DNA of 64,000 bases from Massilia sp. Root351. GTDB lineage: Bacteria; Pseudomonadota; Gammaproteobacteria; Burkholderiales; Burkholderiaceae_D. Shown here one piece after another: positions 1 to 8,155 of the stretch. Location: assembly GCF_001425045.1 (NCBI RefSeq), contig NZ_LMDJ01000003.1:197276-261275 (forward strand), given 5' to 3'. A program made the position numbers and the translations under genes. Under the pieces are notes generated by a model, which was not told where the DNA came from, did not search any database, and worked only from the letters and a program-made list of their open reading frames with translations. The stretch's first letter is position 1; every line of letters begins with the position of its first letter.

Positions 1-432
1 CACGTCGGGCATGCCGGTCATGCGGGTGAGGGGGGTGCCGCCGTCCATGCCGATCTGCGGCAGCGCGGTGTTGCTGCCCGTGCCGCTCAGGCCGCCGCCG
101 GTGAGTGCCCGGCCGCGCTCGCTGCGCCCGGGATGCAGCGACAGCAGCGGCCCGTACTCCAGGCCGGCGCGGTCGGACCAGTGCATGCCGGCGGTGGCGC
201 CCGACAGGAATACGCCGTTGCTCCATTCGGCCTGCAGCACCGGCATCAGCATCGCGTGGCGGCTGCGGCCGCCCTCGTAGCGGTTGGCGCTTTGCAGGCC
301 CAGCCCGAGGTACATATCGCGGCTGCCGTCCGGCATCGGGTTGACGACCGGCGTCTGCGCGGCCGCCGTGCCGCAGGCGGCCAGCAGCGCTGCAACGGCA
401 AAGCAACGGGCAATGGTGTGGGGCATGCGCAT
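1..432 (-). CDS. MipA/OmpV family outer-membrane protein (3' part missing)
   Basis: The first 144 codons of a minus-strand gene that runs off the left edge. The N-terminus has a hydrophobic signal (residues about 6-25), followed by MYLGLGLQSANRYEGG and MLMPVLQAEWSNGVFLSG. This is the opening strand pattern of MipA/OmpV barrels, in which a short 'YxG' segment is followed by 'P.l.aewrdGvFl'. The family forms a beta-barrel in the outer membrane and has been called a scaffold for murein-synthesising complexes. The signal region also contains LAAC, so a lipoprotein cannot be fully excluded, but the AAAQTP cleavage site fits signal peptidase I better. Start at 432 (MRMPH) or 426. The C-terminal barrel strands lie outside the window. 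Confidence 0.75.
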   Translation of the reverse strand, partial: MRMPHTIARCFAVAALLAACGTAAAQTPVVNPMPDGSRDMYLGLGLQSANRYEGGRSRHAMLMPVLQAEWSNGVFLSGATAGMHWSDRAGLEYGPLLSLHPGRSERGRALTGGGLSGTGSNTALPQIGMDGGTPLTRMTGMPDV

Positions 433-466
433 GGATGATGGCTCAGTGGGGGCGATGCCCGCCATT

Positions 467-1711
467 CTATATGGTCGGCGCAGGCATCTGCCGGATGATG
501 AACGCCACCGGCTCGTCGCTGCGGTCCACCGTGACCATGGCGCCGCGCGCGGTAAAGGCGGCGTGGCAGGCTACGTTCGGGCCGGGCGGCGTGTCGCTGC
601 TGGTGACGTACAGCTGGCCGTCCACGCGCGCCACTTCTTCCAGCCTGGTGCCGTCGCAGCCGGGAGCCATGCCGTAGTAGGCGGACAGCACCATCGACTT
701 GCTGAAGTCCACCGCCGGCAGCGGCGCGCCGGGCGTGCTGTAACGGCTCCACAGCGCGGCCCAGGAGGCGGCGTCCTTCACCACCGCGTTGCTGGGCGCT
801 TGCCCCGTCAGCGCGTGGTTCAGGCTGGTCTGGACGCGGCTGAAGGCCACCTTCTGCGGCGTGATGCGGCTGAACACCACCGGGGCGTCGTAGCGGTCCA
901 GTACCACCAGCACGCCGGGGCTGGTGAACTGGGCGATGCACTGCGCCGCCGGGTCCACGCGGTCCTGCTCGTACTGCACCGCCAGTTTGCCGTCGGCGAC
1001 ACCGACGCGGCCGACCGTGACCGAGCGGCAATCGCTCTTCTGCCTGCCGGTCAGTATGCCCACCACCATTTTGCGGCTGAAGTCGATCTTCGGCGGCAGG
1101 TGGATGCTGCTCAGGATGCGGTGCCAGTCGTTCCACACCGCCTCGAAGGAAGCCGTGTCGGTCAGCACCACGGTGCGCGCCTCGTCGATGCCGGTGTACG
1201 GGCTCTGCCTCAGGATTTCCATGCCCAGCGTGGCGCCGTCCGGCGGCAGCACGTTGACGATCTCGATCTGGTGGCCGGCGCCCAGGCCCAGGTCGGCCTT
1301 GTCCAGGTTGTTGATCATGGTCTCGAACTGCGCGCGCTTGCTGTCGTCGGCGCAGCTGGTGCGCGGGCCGGAAAGCAGGCCGCCGGACAGGCACAACTGC
1401 TGCGCGGGCAGGGCGCCGAACAGGGTGCGGCTATCGGCGTTGTCGGGGCAATTGCCGGCGCGGTCCCACAGCACCTGCTTCTGGTCGATGAGGTACAGGC
1501 GGTTGCGCAGCTCGCTGCAAGTGGCGGCGCGCGCCATGCTGACGAAATCGGCCTTCACCACCAGGGCGGCGGGCGACGGCTCGCCCACGGCGATGGGCTT
1601 GCTCTGGCCGCCGGGCGCGGCGGCACCGCCGCTGCCGCCGCACGCGGCCAGCACGACTGCGGCCAGGGGAAACAGAACTGCGGCAACGGCCTTGCTTGAC
1701 ACTTTGCTCAT
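467..1711 (-). CDS. lipoprotein with two PrcB-like (protease complex inhibitor) repeats
   Basis: 414 residues. The chosen ATG has an AAGGAGCT ribosome site just upstream; a further in-frame start at 1735 lacks one. Residues 1-24 form a lipoprotein signal ending in VLAAC (Cys24). After a Gly/Ala linker comes a helical segment (about 50-160), then two copies of the same domain at about 179-282 and 309-406. The copies share the order [VV.. TaSF/W..lW], [DFS(R/K).MV], [DGkL.V], [C.(a)QFT..G..V.vDR.D.PV.F], each with two Cys. This matches the PrcB C-terminal domain seen in Treponema protease-complex proteins. The partner protease is unknown. It lies between a MipA-type barrel and a divergent histidine kinase, so an envelope-stress or protease-control role is possible but is inference. 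Confidence 0.7.
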   Translation of the reverse strand: MSKVSSKAVAAVLFPLAAVVLAACGGSGGAAAPGGQSKPIAVGEPSPAALVVKADFVSMARAATCSELRNRLYLIDQKQVLWDRAGNCPDNADSRTLFGALPAQQLCLSGGLLSGPRTSCADDSKRAQFETMINNLDKADLGLGAGHQIEIVNVLPPDGATLGMEILRQSPYTGIDEARTVVLTDTASFEAVWNDWHRILSSIHLPPKIDFSRKMVVGILTGRQKSDCRSVTVGRVGVADGKLAVQYEQDRVDPAAQCIAQFTSPGVLVVLDRYDAPVVFSRITPQKVAFSRVQTSLNHALTGQAPSNAVVKDAASWAALWSRYSTPGAPLPAVDFSKSMVLSAYYGMAPGCDGTRLEEVARVDGQLYVTSSDTPPGPNVACHAAFTARGAMVTVDRSDEPVAFIIRQMPAPTI

Positions 1712-1843
1712 GATAGCTCCTTGGTAAGTAATCATGCCATCTTAGGCAGGGGCGCGGCGGGCGTCCCCCTCCAAATGTCGGTCAATTGTCATAAATTTGT
1801 AAGCGCCCCGACGGCGCCACGCCATTGCTTATAAACTAAGGCC

Positions 1844-3172
1844 ATGAACCGCCTGTTCTTCCGCTTTTTCGTGCTGGTCATGCTGGCCATCACGGCGGCC
1901 ACCTTTGCCATCTATTTCGCGATCAGCCGCCTGTACGGCGATCCGTTGGAGGACATCGCCCGGCGCCAGGCGGCGGCCGAGGTGTTCCTGCTGGAGCAAT
2001 ATGTCGACCAGGCGCCGGCCGACGAGTGGCTGGTGCGGCTGAACAAGCTGCGCGAGGTCTCCACGGTGCGCTACGAGCTGCTGCCGCTGGAACCGAGCCT
2101 GGCCGCGCTGCCCGCCGCCGACGCGGCCGTGCTGCGGCGCGGCGGCATGGTGTTCCAGGTGGGCGACAAGGCCTTCCTGCGGCGGGTGGACCTGGCCGGC
2201 GAGCGCTACATCGGCAGCGAGGCCGAGGTGCTGCGCGCCGAGGGCTTGCCGATCAATATCGCGCAAGCCTTGCAGCAGGAGGCGCTGCGCTACGCCATCG
2301 TGGCGCTGGCCCTGCTGATCCCGATCGCGCTGTGGTCGCGCGCGCACTGGCGCGGCATGCAGGCGCTGGCGCGCGTGGCCGACGAGTTCGGCGCCGGCCA
2401 GCTGTCGGCGCGGGCGCGCATGCCGGCCAGCGCCAGCATCTACCCGCTGGCCGAGCGCATGGACAACATGGCGGACCGCATCGAGCGCCTGATGGAGGCG
2501 CAGCGCACGCTGCTGCATTCGGTCTCGCACGAGGTGCGCACGCCGATCGCGCGGCTGGAGTTCGGCCTGGAGCTGCTGCGCACGGCGGCGGACGCGGCGG
2601 CCAGGCCGGCGCTGGAAGAGCGCATCGCCGCCATGGAGCAGGATCTGCGCGAATTGAACGGGCTGATGACAGAATTGCTGGGCATGGCCAAGCTGGACAG
2701 CGGCCAAGCCATGCAGCGCCAGCCCTTCGACCTGGCGGCGGCGCTGCACGCCGCAGCGGCAGCGGCCGAAGCCGGCGGCACGGCGCTGGCAACGCGCATC
2801 GGCGACCTGGGGCAGCTGGACGGCGACGGCCGCCTGCTGATGCGGGCCGTGGCCAACCTGCTCGGCAACGCGGCCAAATACGGCGCCGGCCGGGTGCTGC
2901 TGGACGCAGAACGCCAGGGCAGCGCAGGCCCGGGCCAAGGCGGCGCCATCGTCATCGCCGTCGAGGACGACGGCCCCGGCATTCCCGCTGCGGAGCGCGA
3001 ACGGGTGTTCGCGCCGTTCTACCGGCTCGACCGCAGCCGCGACCGCGCCAGCGGCGGCTTCGGCCTGGGCCTGTCGATTGCGCACAAGGCGGTGGCGCTG
3101 CACGGCGGCAGCCTGCATGTCGAGGACGGCGCGCTGGGCGGCGCCCGCTTCGTCATTCGCCTGCCGGGCTGA
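1844..3172 (+). CDS. RstB-like sensor histidine kinase
   Basis: 442 residues. TM1 at about 5-27, a periplasmic sensor of roughly 120 residues, TM2 at about 149-166, a HAMP-like linker, then the HisKA H-box HSVSHEVRTPIARLEFG with the phosphorylated His at about 229. The HATPase domain follows, with N-box NLLGNAAKYG, G1 VEDDGPGIP, F-box FAPFYRLDRSRD and G2 GGFGLGLSIAHK. The layout and the 'MNRLFFRFFVLVML' opening resemble RstB. An AAGG ribosome site precedes the ATG, and a TATAAA box lies about 10 bp upstream of the start. No response-regulator gene adjoins it: upstream is the divergent lipoprotein and downstream a convergent gene. Its 3' end overlaps that of the YihY gene by 20 bp. Confidence 0.9.
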   Translation: MNRLFFRFFVLVMLAITAATFAIYFAISRLYGDPLEDIARRQAAAEVFLLEQYVDQAPADEWLVRLNKLREVSTVRYELLPLEPSLAALPAADAAVLRRGGMVFQVGDKAFLRRVDLAGERYIGSEAEVLRAEGLPINIAQALQQEALRYAIVALALLIPIALWSRAHWRGMQALARVADEFGAGQLSARARMPASASIYPLAERMDNMADRIERLMEAQRTLLHSVSHEVRTPIARLEFGLELLRTAADAAARPALEERIAAMEQDLRELNGLMTELLGMAKLDSGQAMQRQPFDLAAALHAAAAAAEAGGTALATRIGDLGQLDGDGRLLMRAVANLLGNAAKYGAGRVLLDAERQGSAGPGQGGAIVIAVEDDGPGIPAAERERVFAPFYRLDRSRDRASGGFGLGLSIAHKAVALHGGSLHVEDGALGGARFVIRLPG

Positions 3173-4070
3173 CGGTGCGCAGCGGCGGCGCCGCCTGGTC
3201 CTGCTGGTGGCGTCCCACGCGCTCGAACTCGGAGATCACCTGGGCGCCGAACAGCAGCAGCGCGGCGGCGATCTCCAGGCTGAACATGACCACGATGGCG
3301 GTGGTCAGCGAGCCGTACACCACGTTCACCTGCGACAGGGTGCTGAAGTACCAGACCAGCACATGGCGCGCCAGTTCCCACAGCACGGTGGCGGTCACGC
3401 CGCCGATCAGCGCGTGCGCATACGACAACCGGCCCACCGGCATCACCAGGTAAATCGAGGTCAGCATCAGCACTTCGCCGGCCACGCCCAGCGTGTACAG
3501 CAGCACGCCGGACACGCCGTGCAGCGACCAGCGGTAGCCGAGAAATTGCAGCTCTTCCTCGCCGATCACCTGCAGGCCGCCGGCCACCAGGGTCACCAGC
3601 AGGATGCCAAGGCCCAGCGACAGGATGTAGCAGTAGGGCAGGATGGCGGAGACCAGGAAGTGGCGGCGCCGTATCGCCACCCGGTGCATGAAGATGACGC
3701 ACATGGCGTTTTCCAGCACCGTGAAGGCCAGCGAGCTGAAAAACAGCATGGTGAGCGCCAGCAGCCAGCCGATAACGCTGCGCTGGGCCAGGAACTGGCC
3801 GACCTCGGCGACGATGGCGCGCGACTGGCCCGGCACCAGCCATTCCAGGTAGTGGCCGATGGTGCCCAGCAGTTCGACCGGGTCCAGCCAATGGGACAGC
3901 ACCACCACCACCAGCATCAGCAGCGGCACGATGGACAGCAGTGAGTAATAGGCGACGGCGCCCGCCAGCAGCAGTCCCTGGTTGGCGCGGAAGCCGCGAA
4001 TGCACTGCAGCGCGAAATCCAGGGGGTGGCTGGCCACCCAGGCGGCGGCCTTGCTTGTGAGCATACGCAT
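3153..4070 (-). CDS. YihY/BrkB family inner-membrane protein
   Basis: 305 residues with six predicted membrane segments, the family's usual number. The opening 'FRANQGLLLAGAVAYYSLLSIVPLL' region (about 29-53) is the hallmark of YihY/BrkB proteins, followed by internal GxxA-rich helices and a C-terminal cytoplasmic tail (VGRHQQDQAAPP). This family was long misannotated as ribonuclease BN; it is an integral membrane protein of uncertain function, and BrkB has been linked to serum resistance. The start at 4070 (MRMLTSK) or 4064 is ambiguous and there is no strong ribosome site. It is convergent with, and overlaps, the histidine kinase by 20 bp. Confidence 0.9.
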   Translation of the reverse strand: MRMLTSKAAAWVASHPLDFALQCIRGFRANQGLLLAGAVAYYSLLSIVPLLMLVVVVLSHWLDPVELLGTIGHYLEWLVPGQSRAIVAEVGQFLAQRSVIGWLLALTMLFFSSLAFTVLENAMCVIFMHRVAIRRRHFLVSAILPYCYILSLGLGILLVTLVAGGLQVIGEEELQFLGYRWSLHGVSGVLLYTLGVAGEVLMLTSIYLVMPVGRLSYAHALIGGVTATVLWELARHVLVWYFSTLSQVNVVYGSLTTAIVVMFSLEIAAALLLFGAQVISEFERVGRHQQDQAAPPLRTVSPAGE

Positions 4071-4129
4071 GGGCCCATTCTACGCAGCCCGCACAATGGC
4101 TGGCGCGCAACAGCCCGCAGCGCGCCGCG

Positions 4130-5224
4130 TCAGCTGACCGCCGGCTCCAGCAAGGTCAGCGTCTGCCGCTCGGCGTCCAGGGTGGCTTGCACGCCCATGG
4201 GGATGGTGAACTGGTGCCGGATATGGCCGAAGGAGTAGCCGGCCACGGCGGTCTGTTGCAGCGGCAGCAGATGCTGGTCCACGGTTTCGTTCAGCGTGAG
4301 CGAGATGTCGTCATCCTGGTTCTCGCAGTTTTCGAAGATGCCCAGCATCACGCCGGCGGTATTCTTCAAGCCCTGGCTCAGCTGCAACTGCATCAGCATG
4401 CGGTCGATGCGGTAGGGCGCTTCGTTCACCTCTTCCAGGAACAGGATGCTGCCCTTGATGTCGGCCGCGTACGGCGTGCCCTCCAGCGCGCTGACCAGGC
4501 ACAGGTTGCCGCCGGTGAGGTGGCCGGTGCACTGGCCGCCGTGCACCGTGCGCACCGTGTACTGCGGCTCGGCCACGGCCTTGTGCGCGTTGTCCTGCGA
4601 CATGGAGATGGTGTAGCGCTCGTGCGGCGTCATCAGCACGTTTTTCAGCTGCGCCACCGCGTATTCGGAAAAAGTGGACGACGCCACCGGTCCGTGGAAA
4701 GTGACCAGCCCGGCGTGCTTGTTGATGGCCAGGTGCAGGGCGGTGATGTCGGAATAGCCGATCAGCACCTTGGGATTGGCGCCGATCAGCCGGTAGTCGA
4801 TATGGGGCAGCAGCGAGATGCAGCCGGAGCCGCCCCGGATGGCCCAGATGGCGTTCACTTGCGGGTCGGCGAACATGCCGTGCAGGTCTTCCAGGCGCTG
4901 CGCCACCGTGCCGCCGTAATTGCCGTGCACCGCGTGGATGTGCTCGCCCAGCTTGACGCGCAGGCCGAGCGACTCGATGTTGCGCACGGCTTTCTCGATG
5001 GCCTTGGGACTGGTGTGCCCGCCGGGTGCGATGATGCCGACCAGGTCGCCGGGCTCCAGGCGCGGCGGCTTGGTCAACTGCGGCTTGGTCATGGCTTTGT
5101 TTCCTTGCGAAGGGACATGCTTGGCCGCTGCGGCTGGCAGCGCGACGGCTGCCAGCGCGGCCCCGGTGGCGGTAGCCACCAGGCTGCCGAAGCGGCGCCG
5201 GCTCAGTTGTGTATGTGTCGGCAC
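4130..5224 (-). CDS. ldcA: LD-carboxypeptidase (peptidase S66) with Tat signal
   Basis: S66 serine peptidases remove the terminal D-Ala from murein tetrapeptides. All three catalytic regions are visible: IRGGSG (start of the active-site strand), the nucleophile elbow IGYSD, FLEEVNEAPYRIDRML with the catalytic Glu, and GHIRHQFTIPMG with the His. I place the start at a GTG at 5224, giving 364 residues. The longer ATG start at 5323 would overlap the upstream receptor gene by 89 bp and encodes unconserved residues. The GTG-started protein opens with a twin-arginine signal (SRRRFG, then an Ala-rich hydrophobic stretch ending PAAAAK). This predicts folded export to the periplasm, whereas E. coli LdcA is cytoplasmic. 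The gene begins 10 bp after the TonB-receptor stop, so translation is probably coupled. An internal ATG at 5092 would drop the signal. Confidence 0.85.
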   Translation of the reverse strand: MPTHTQLSRRRFGSLVATATGAALAAVALPAAAAKHVPSQGNKAMTKPQLTKPPRLEPGDLVGIIAPGGHTSPKAIEKAVRNIESLGLRVKLGEHIHAVHGNYGGTVAQRLEDLHGMFADPQVNAIWAIRGGSGCISLLPHIDYRLIGANPKVLIGYSDITALHLAINKHAGLVTFHGPVASSTFSEYAVAQLKNVLMTPHERYTISMSQDNAHKAVAEPQYTVRTVHGGQCTGHLTGGNLCLVSALEGTPYAADIKGSILFLEEVNEAPYRIDRMLMQLQLSQGLKNTAGVMLGIFENCENQDDDISLTLNETVDQHLLPLQQTAVAGYSFGHIRHQFTIPMGVQATLDAERQTLTLLEPAVS

Positions 5225-5234
5225 CGCGATCCGC

Positions 5235-7994
5235 TTACATGAACTTGTACTTGAGGTTGACGGACAGCGAACGGCCGCGCGCGTCTGCCACGCGCGGGTC
5301 CCAGCCTGCCCCCACCACTTCATCCACGTTGTGCGCGGTGAACGGCGGGGTCTTGTCGAACAGGTTCAGGATGCCCACCGTGATGGTGGCGTTCTTGTAG
5401 CCGGTGTAGGTGCCCGTCAGGTCATACTTCTCGTAGTGCTTCACGCGCGGCACGAAGCCCGGCGGCGGCGTGCCCTTGCCGCCGTTCGGCACCTGGTCGT
5501 TGTAGCCGGTGGAGTAGTTCTGCGTGAACAGCGCGCTCCAGTCGCCCTTGGACACGCTGATGCTGGCGTTGTGCTTCCAGCGCAGGTAGATGTCGCGGCT
5601 GTTGAACACGCCCACTTGCTCCTTGAACGGCTGGCCTTCGAATTCGGCGAACTTGAAGCTCTTCATGTAGGTGCCGTCCAGCTTGGCGACCCATTTGTAG
5701 CCTTCATATTTGCCGTCGGCCTGCAGGCCCAGGTCGGCGCCGCGGGTTTTCAGGCCGGCCGCGTTGATCCAGCCCGCTTCCACATGGTCGATGACGCCGG
5801 TGGCCTGGTCGCGGATGATGTACTCGGGCAGGAACTGCCAGTTGGCCAGCACCACTTGCGGCGTGCGGTTCAGGATGCGGTCCTGGATGTTGATGGCCCA
5901 GAAGTCCAGCGACGCGGAGAAGCCGCGCACCGGTTCCACCACAATGCCCAGCGTGCCCTGCTTGGACGTTTCCGGCTTCAGGTTGGGGTTGCCGCCGGTG
6001 TTGTAGTTCAGGCGCGGAATGGCGCAGAACAGCGGATTGCCCGGATTCTTGGCGCAGCCTTCCTGGTCGATGATGCCGTTCGGCAGTTCCTGCGACAGGC
6101 GGCCCGCGTACAGCTGGGTGAAGCTCGGCGCCAGGAAGCCCTTGTTGGCCGAACCGCGCAGCACCATGTTGCTGGTAGGCTGGTAGCGGAACGACACTTT
6201 CGGGTTGGTGGTGGCGCCGATCAGGCTGTAATCGTCGCGGCGCACGGCCAGCTGCACTTCCAGGTCCTTCAGCACCGGCACCAGCAGCTCGGCGTAGACG
6301 GCGCGCACATTGCGCGACGCGCCGTTCAGCGGAGCATTGCCGGGCGACAGCAGGATCTTGGTCGCGTCCACGTCCTGCGCGAAGTCATAGGTTTCCTTGC
6401 GCAGGTCGAAGCCCGCCGCCATCGACATGGCGCCGGCCGGCAGCTGCAGCACTTCGCCCGAGACCGAGCCGTCCAGCTGGGTCATGGTGGTCTTGCCGTG
6501 CTGGAAAGCGCCCTTGTACTTGGTCGATTCGATCAGCTGCATCGCTTCGGCGGTCTGGGTCTGGCCCGGCGCCAGCCATGGGTTGATCTTGCCGCTGCCC
6601 AGGGCCGCGTAGATCTTGTCGGTGTAGCCATAGCCGTCCACCAGCGCGGTCTTGGTGGTGCTTTCCGCGCGCGACAGGCCCAGCTTGTAGTCGTATTTGC
6701 CCAGCAGCAGGCCTTCGGCGGCCACCAGCAGGCGGTAGTTCTCGGTCACGTTATTCTGCGTGCGGTCACCCCATGGCGTGCTGCGCCACTTGTAGATGAT
6801 GGGCTTGGTCTTGTCGTAGGTCGGGATGTATTGCGACAGGTCCTGGTAGTAGGGGCCGTTGACCGGGTAGGCGGCGCCGTTGGCCAGGCTGGTGGAGATC
6901 TGCACCGGCGTCAGCGACGCGGTGGCTTCGGTGCGCGAGCCGAGCAGTTCGAAGAACACCTTGTGGTCGTCGTTGATCTTCAGCGTGCCGCGCGAGACGG
7001 CGTTGGTGCGCTCGACCGGGAAGCTGATCACGTAGTCGCCGCCGTAATCGTAGGCGCAGGAATACTTGGAGCGCGTGACGGCGGTGACGTCCTTCCACAG
7101 GTCGCTCTGGTACTGCGACATGCCGGGAATGGTGTCGCACTTGCCTTGCAGGCTCAGCAGGCCGGCCTGCAGATAGGTGGTGCTGTCGCCCGGCATTTTG
7201 AAGCCGGTACCCAGCGCGGTGCCGGGGCCGGTCAGGATGTTGGCGAACGGCGTGCCGGTGGTGTCCGGCGACAGGCCGCGCGACGGCTGGAAGCCGTTGG
7301 CGAAGTCGCGCTGGCTCGAGCTCAGCTTGTCGTTGTTGTCGTGCGTGACGGAGGCCATGACGTTCCAGCCGTCCTTTTGCAGGTCGCCCAGGCCGCCCAG
7401 CGCCGACACGCGGCGGTTCATGCCGCCGCCCGCTTCGGTGCCGTTCAGCGTGGTGGACAGTTCCAGGCCCTTGTAGTCGGTCTTCAGGATGAAGTTGACC
7501 ACGCCGCCGATGGCGTCGGTGCCGTAAATGGCCGAAGCGCCGTCTTTCAGGATTTCCACGCGCTGGATGGCGCCCAGCGGGATCGAATTCAGGTCGACCG
7601 CCTTGCCGGAGGCGCCGTGGTTGCCCACGCGGCGGCCGTTCAGCAGCACCAGCGTGGCGTTCGGGCCCAGGCCGCGCAGCGAGGCGAAGGAAGCGCCGCC
7701 GGAAACGCGGTCGGCGTCCGCGCCGAACACGTTATTACCGGAAGTCATATTGTCGGCGCCGGTGCCGCTGGCGGAAATGGTGCGCAGCAGCTGTTCGGTG
7801 TCGGTGATGCCGGCCTTCTCGATGGCGTCGAAGGTCACCACTTGCACCGGCAGCGCGCCTTCCTTGGCCACGCGTTTGATGCTGGAGCCGGTGATTTCCA
7901 CCCGCTGGATTTGCTGCGGGGCAGCTTGCTGAGCCATGACGGGGCCCACTACACCTATCAGCGCAATCATCTGCGCGAGTTTTTTAACCTTCAC
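5235..7994 (-). CDS. TonB-dependent outer-membrane receptor
   Basis: 919 residues from a GTG start at 7994, chosen because AAGGGAG lies just upstream and MKVKKLAQMIALIGVVGPVMAQ is a clean signal peptide. The plug domain (about 25-170) carries QRVEITGSSIKR, DTEQLLRTI, SLRGLGPNATLVLLNGRR and VEILKDGASAIYGTDAIGGVVNFI, the standard plug signatures. The remainder is a 22-strand barrel; the last strand ends SLSVNLKYKFM, so the usual terminal aromatic is followed by one Met. This subtype is the Oar/RagA-free 'TonB receptor with GSxIKR' common in Massilia. The ligand cannot be read from sequence. Because it is followed directly by an exported LD-carboxypeptidase and preceded by a peptide-type binding protein, I infer peptide or muropeptide uptake. 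Confidence 0.92.
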   Translation of the reverse strand: MKVKKLAQMIALIGVVGPVMAQQAAPQQIQRVEITGSSIKRVAKEGALPVQVVTFDAIEKAGITDTEQLLRTISASGTGADNMTSGNNVFGADADRVSGGASFASLRGLGPNATLVLLNGRRVGNHGASGKAVDLNSIPLGAIQRVEILKDGASAIYGTDAIGGVVNFILKTDYKGLELSTTLNGTEAGGGMNRRVSALGGLGDLQKDGWNVMASVTHDNNDKLSSSQRDFANGFQPSRGLSPDTTGTPFANILTGPGTALGTGFKMPGDSTTYLQAGLLSLQGKCDTIPGMSQYQSDLWKDVTAVTRSKYSCAYDYGGDYVISFPVERTNAVSRGTLKINDDHKVFFELLGSRTEATASLTPVQISTSLANGAAYPVNGPYYQDLSQYIPTYDKTKPIIYKWRSTPWGDRTQNNVTENYRLLVAAEGLLLGKYDYKLGLSRAESTTKTALVDGYGYTDKIYAALGSGKINPWLAPGQTQTAEAMQLIESTKYKGAFQHGKTTMTQLDGSVSGEVLQLPAGAMSMAAGFDLRKETYDFAQDVDATKILLSPGNAPLNGASRNVRAVYAELLVPVLKDLEVQLAVRRDDYSLIGATTNPKVSFRYQPTSNMVLRGSANKGFLAPSFTQLYAGRLSQELPNGIIDQEGCAKNPGNPLFCAIPRLNYNTGGNPNLKPETSKQGTLGIVVEPVRGFSASLDFWAINIQDRILNRTPQVVLANWQFLPEYIIRDQATGVIDHVEAGWINAAGLKTRGADLGLQADGKYEGYKWVAKLDGTYMKSFKFAEFEGQPFKEQVGVFNSRDIYLRWKHNASISVSKGDWSALFTQNYSTGYNDQVPNGGKGTPPPGFVPRVKHYEKYDLTGTYTGYKNATITVGILNLFDKTPPFTAHNVDEVVGAGWDPRVADARGRSLSVNLKYKFM

Positions 7995-8027
7995 CGTACT
8001 CTCCCTTGATTTGAACGAACTCTTGAC

Positions 8028-8043
8028 TGCCCGGTACCGGGCA
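8028..8043. promoter_or_regulatory. 16-bp perfect palindrome in receptor leader
   Basis: TGCCCGGTACCGGGCA is a perfect palindrome 34 bp upstream of the TonB-receptor start codon. It could be an operator or a hairpin in the 5' leader of the mRNA. No regulator is identified for it, and no copy was noticed elsewhere in the window. Confidence 0.4.
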
Positions 8044-8155
8044 CGGCGTCTTGCGCGCCGCATGGAAAATTCAGAGTAGCGCTTTGCACTCCACGCTATC
8101 CAATGAAAATACCTCACTTAACCATAACTTTTAGGAATGAATGTAAGAAATTCAA

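Noticed and set aside
4920..8009. Plus-strand open frame of about 1029 codons opposite the TonB receptor
   Set aside because: Val/Ala/Gln/His-rich composition typical of a shadow; the minus strand has clear plug and barrel motifs.
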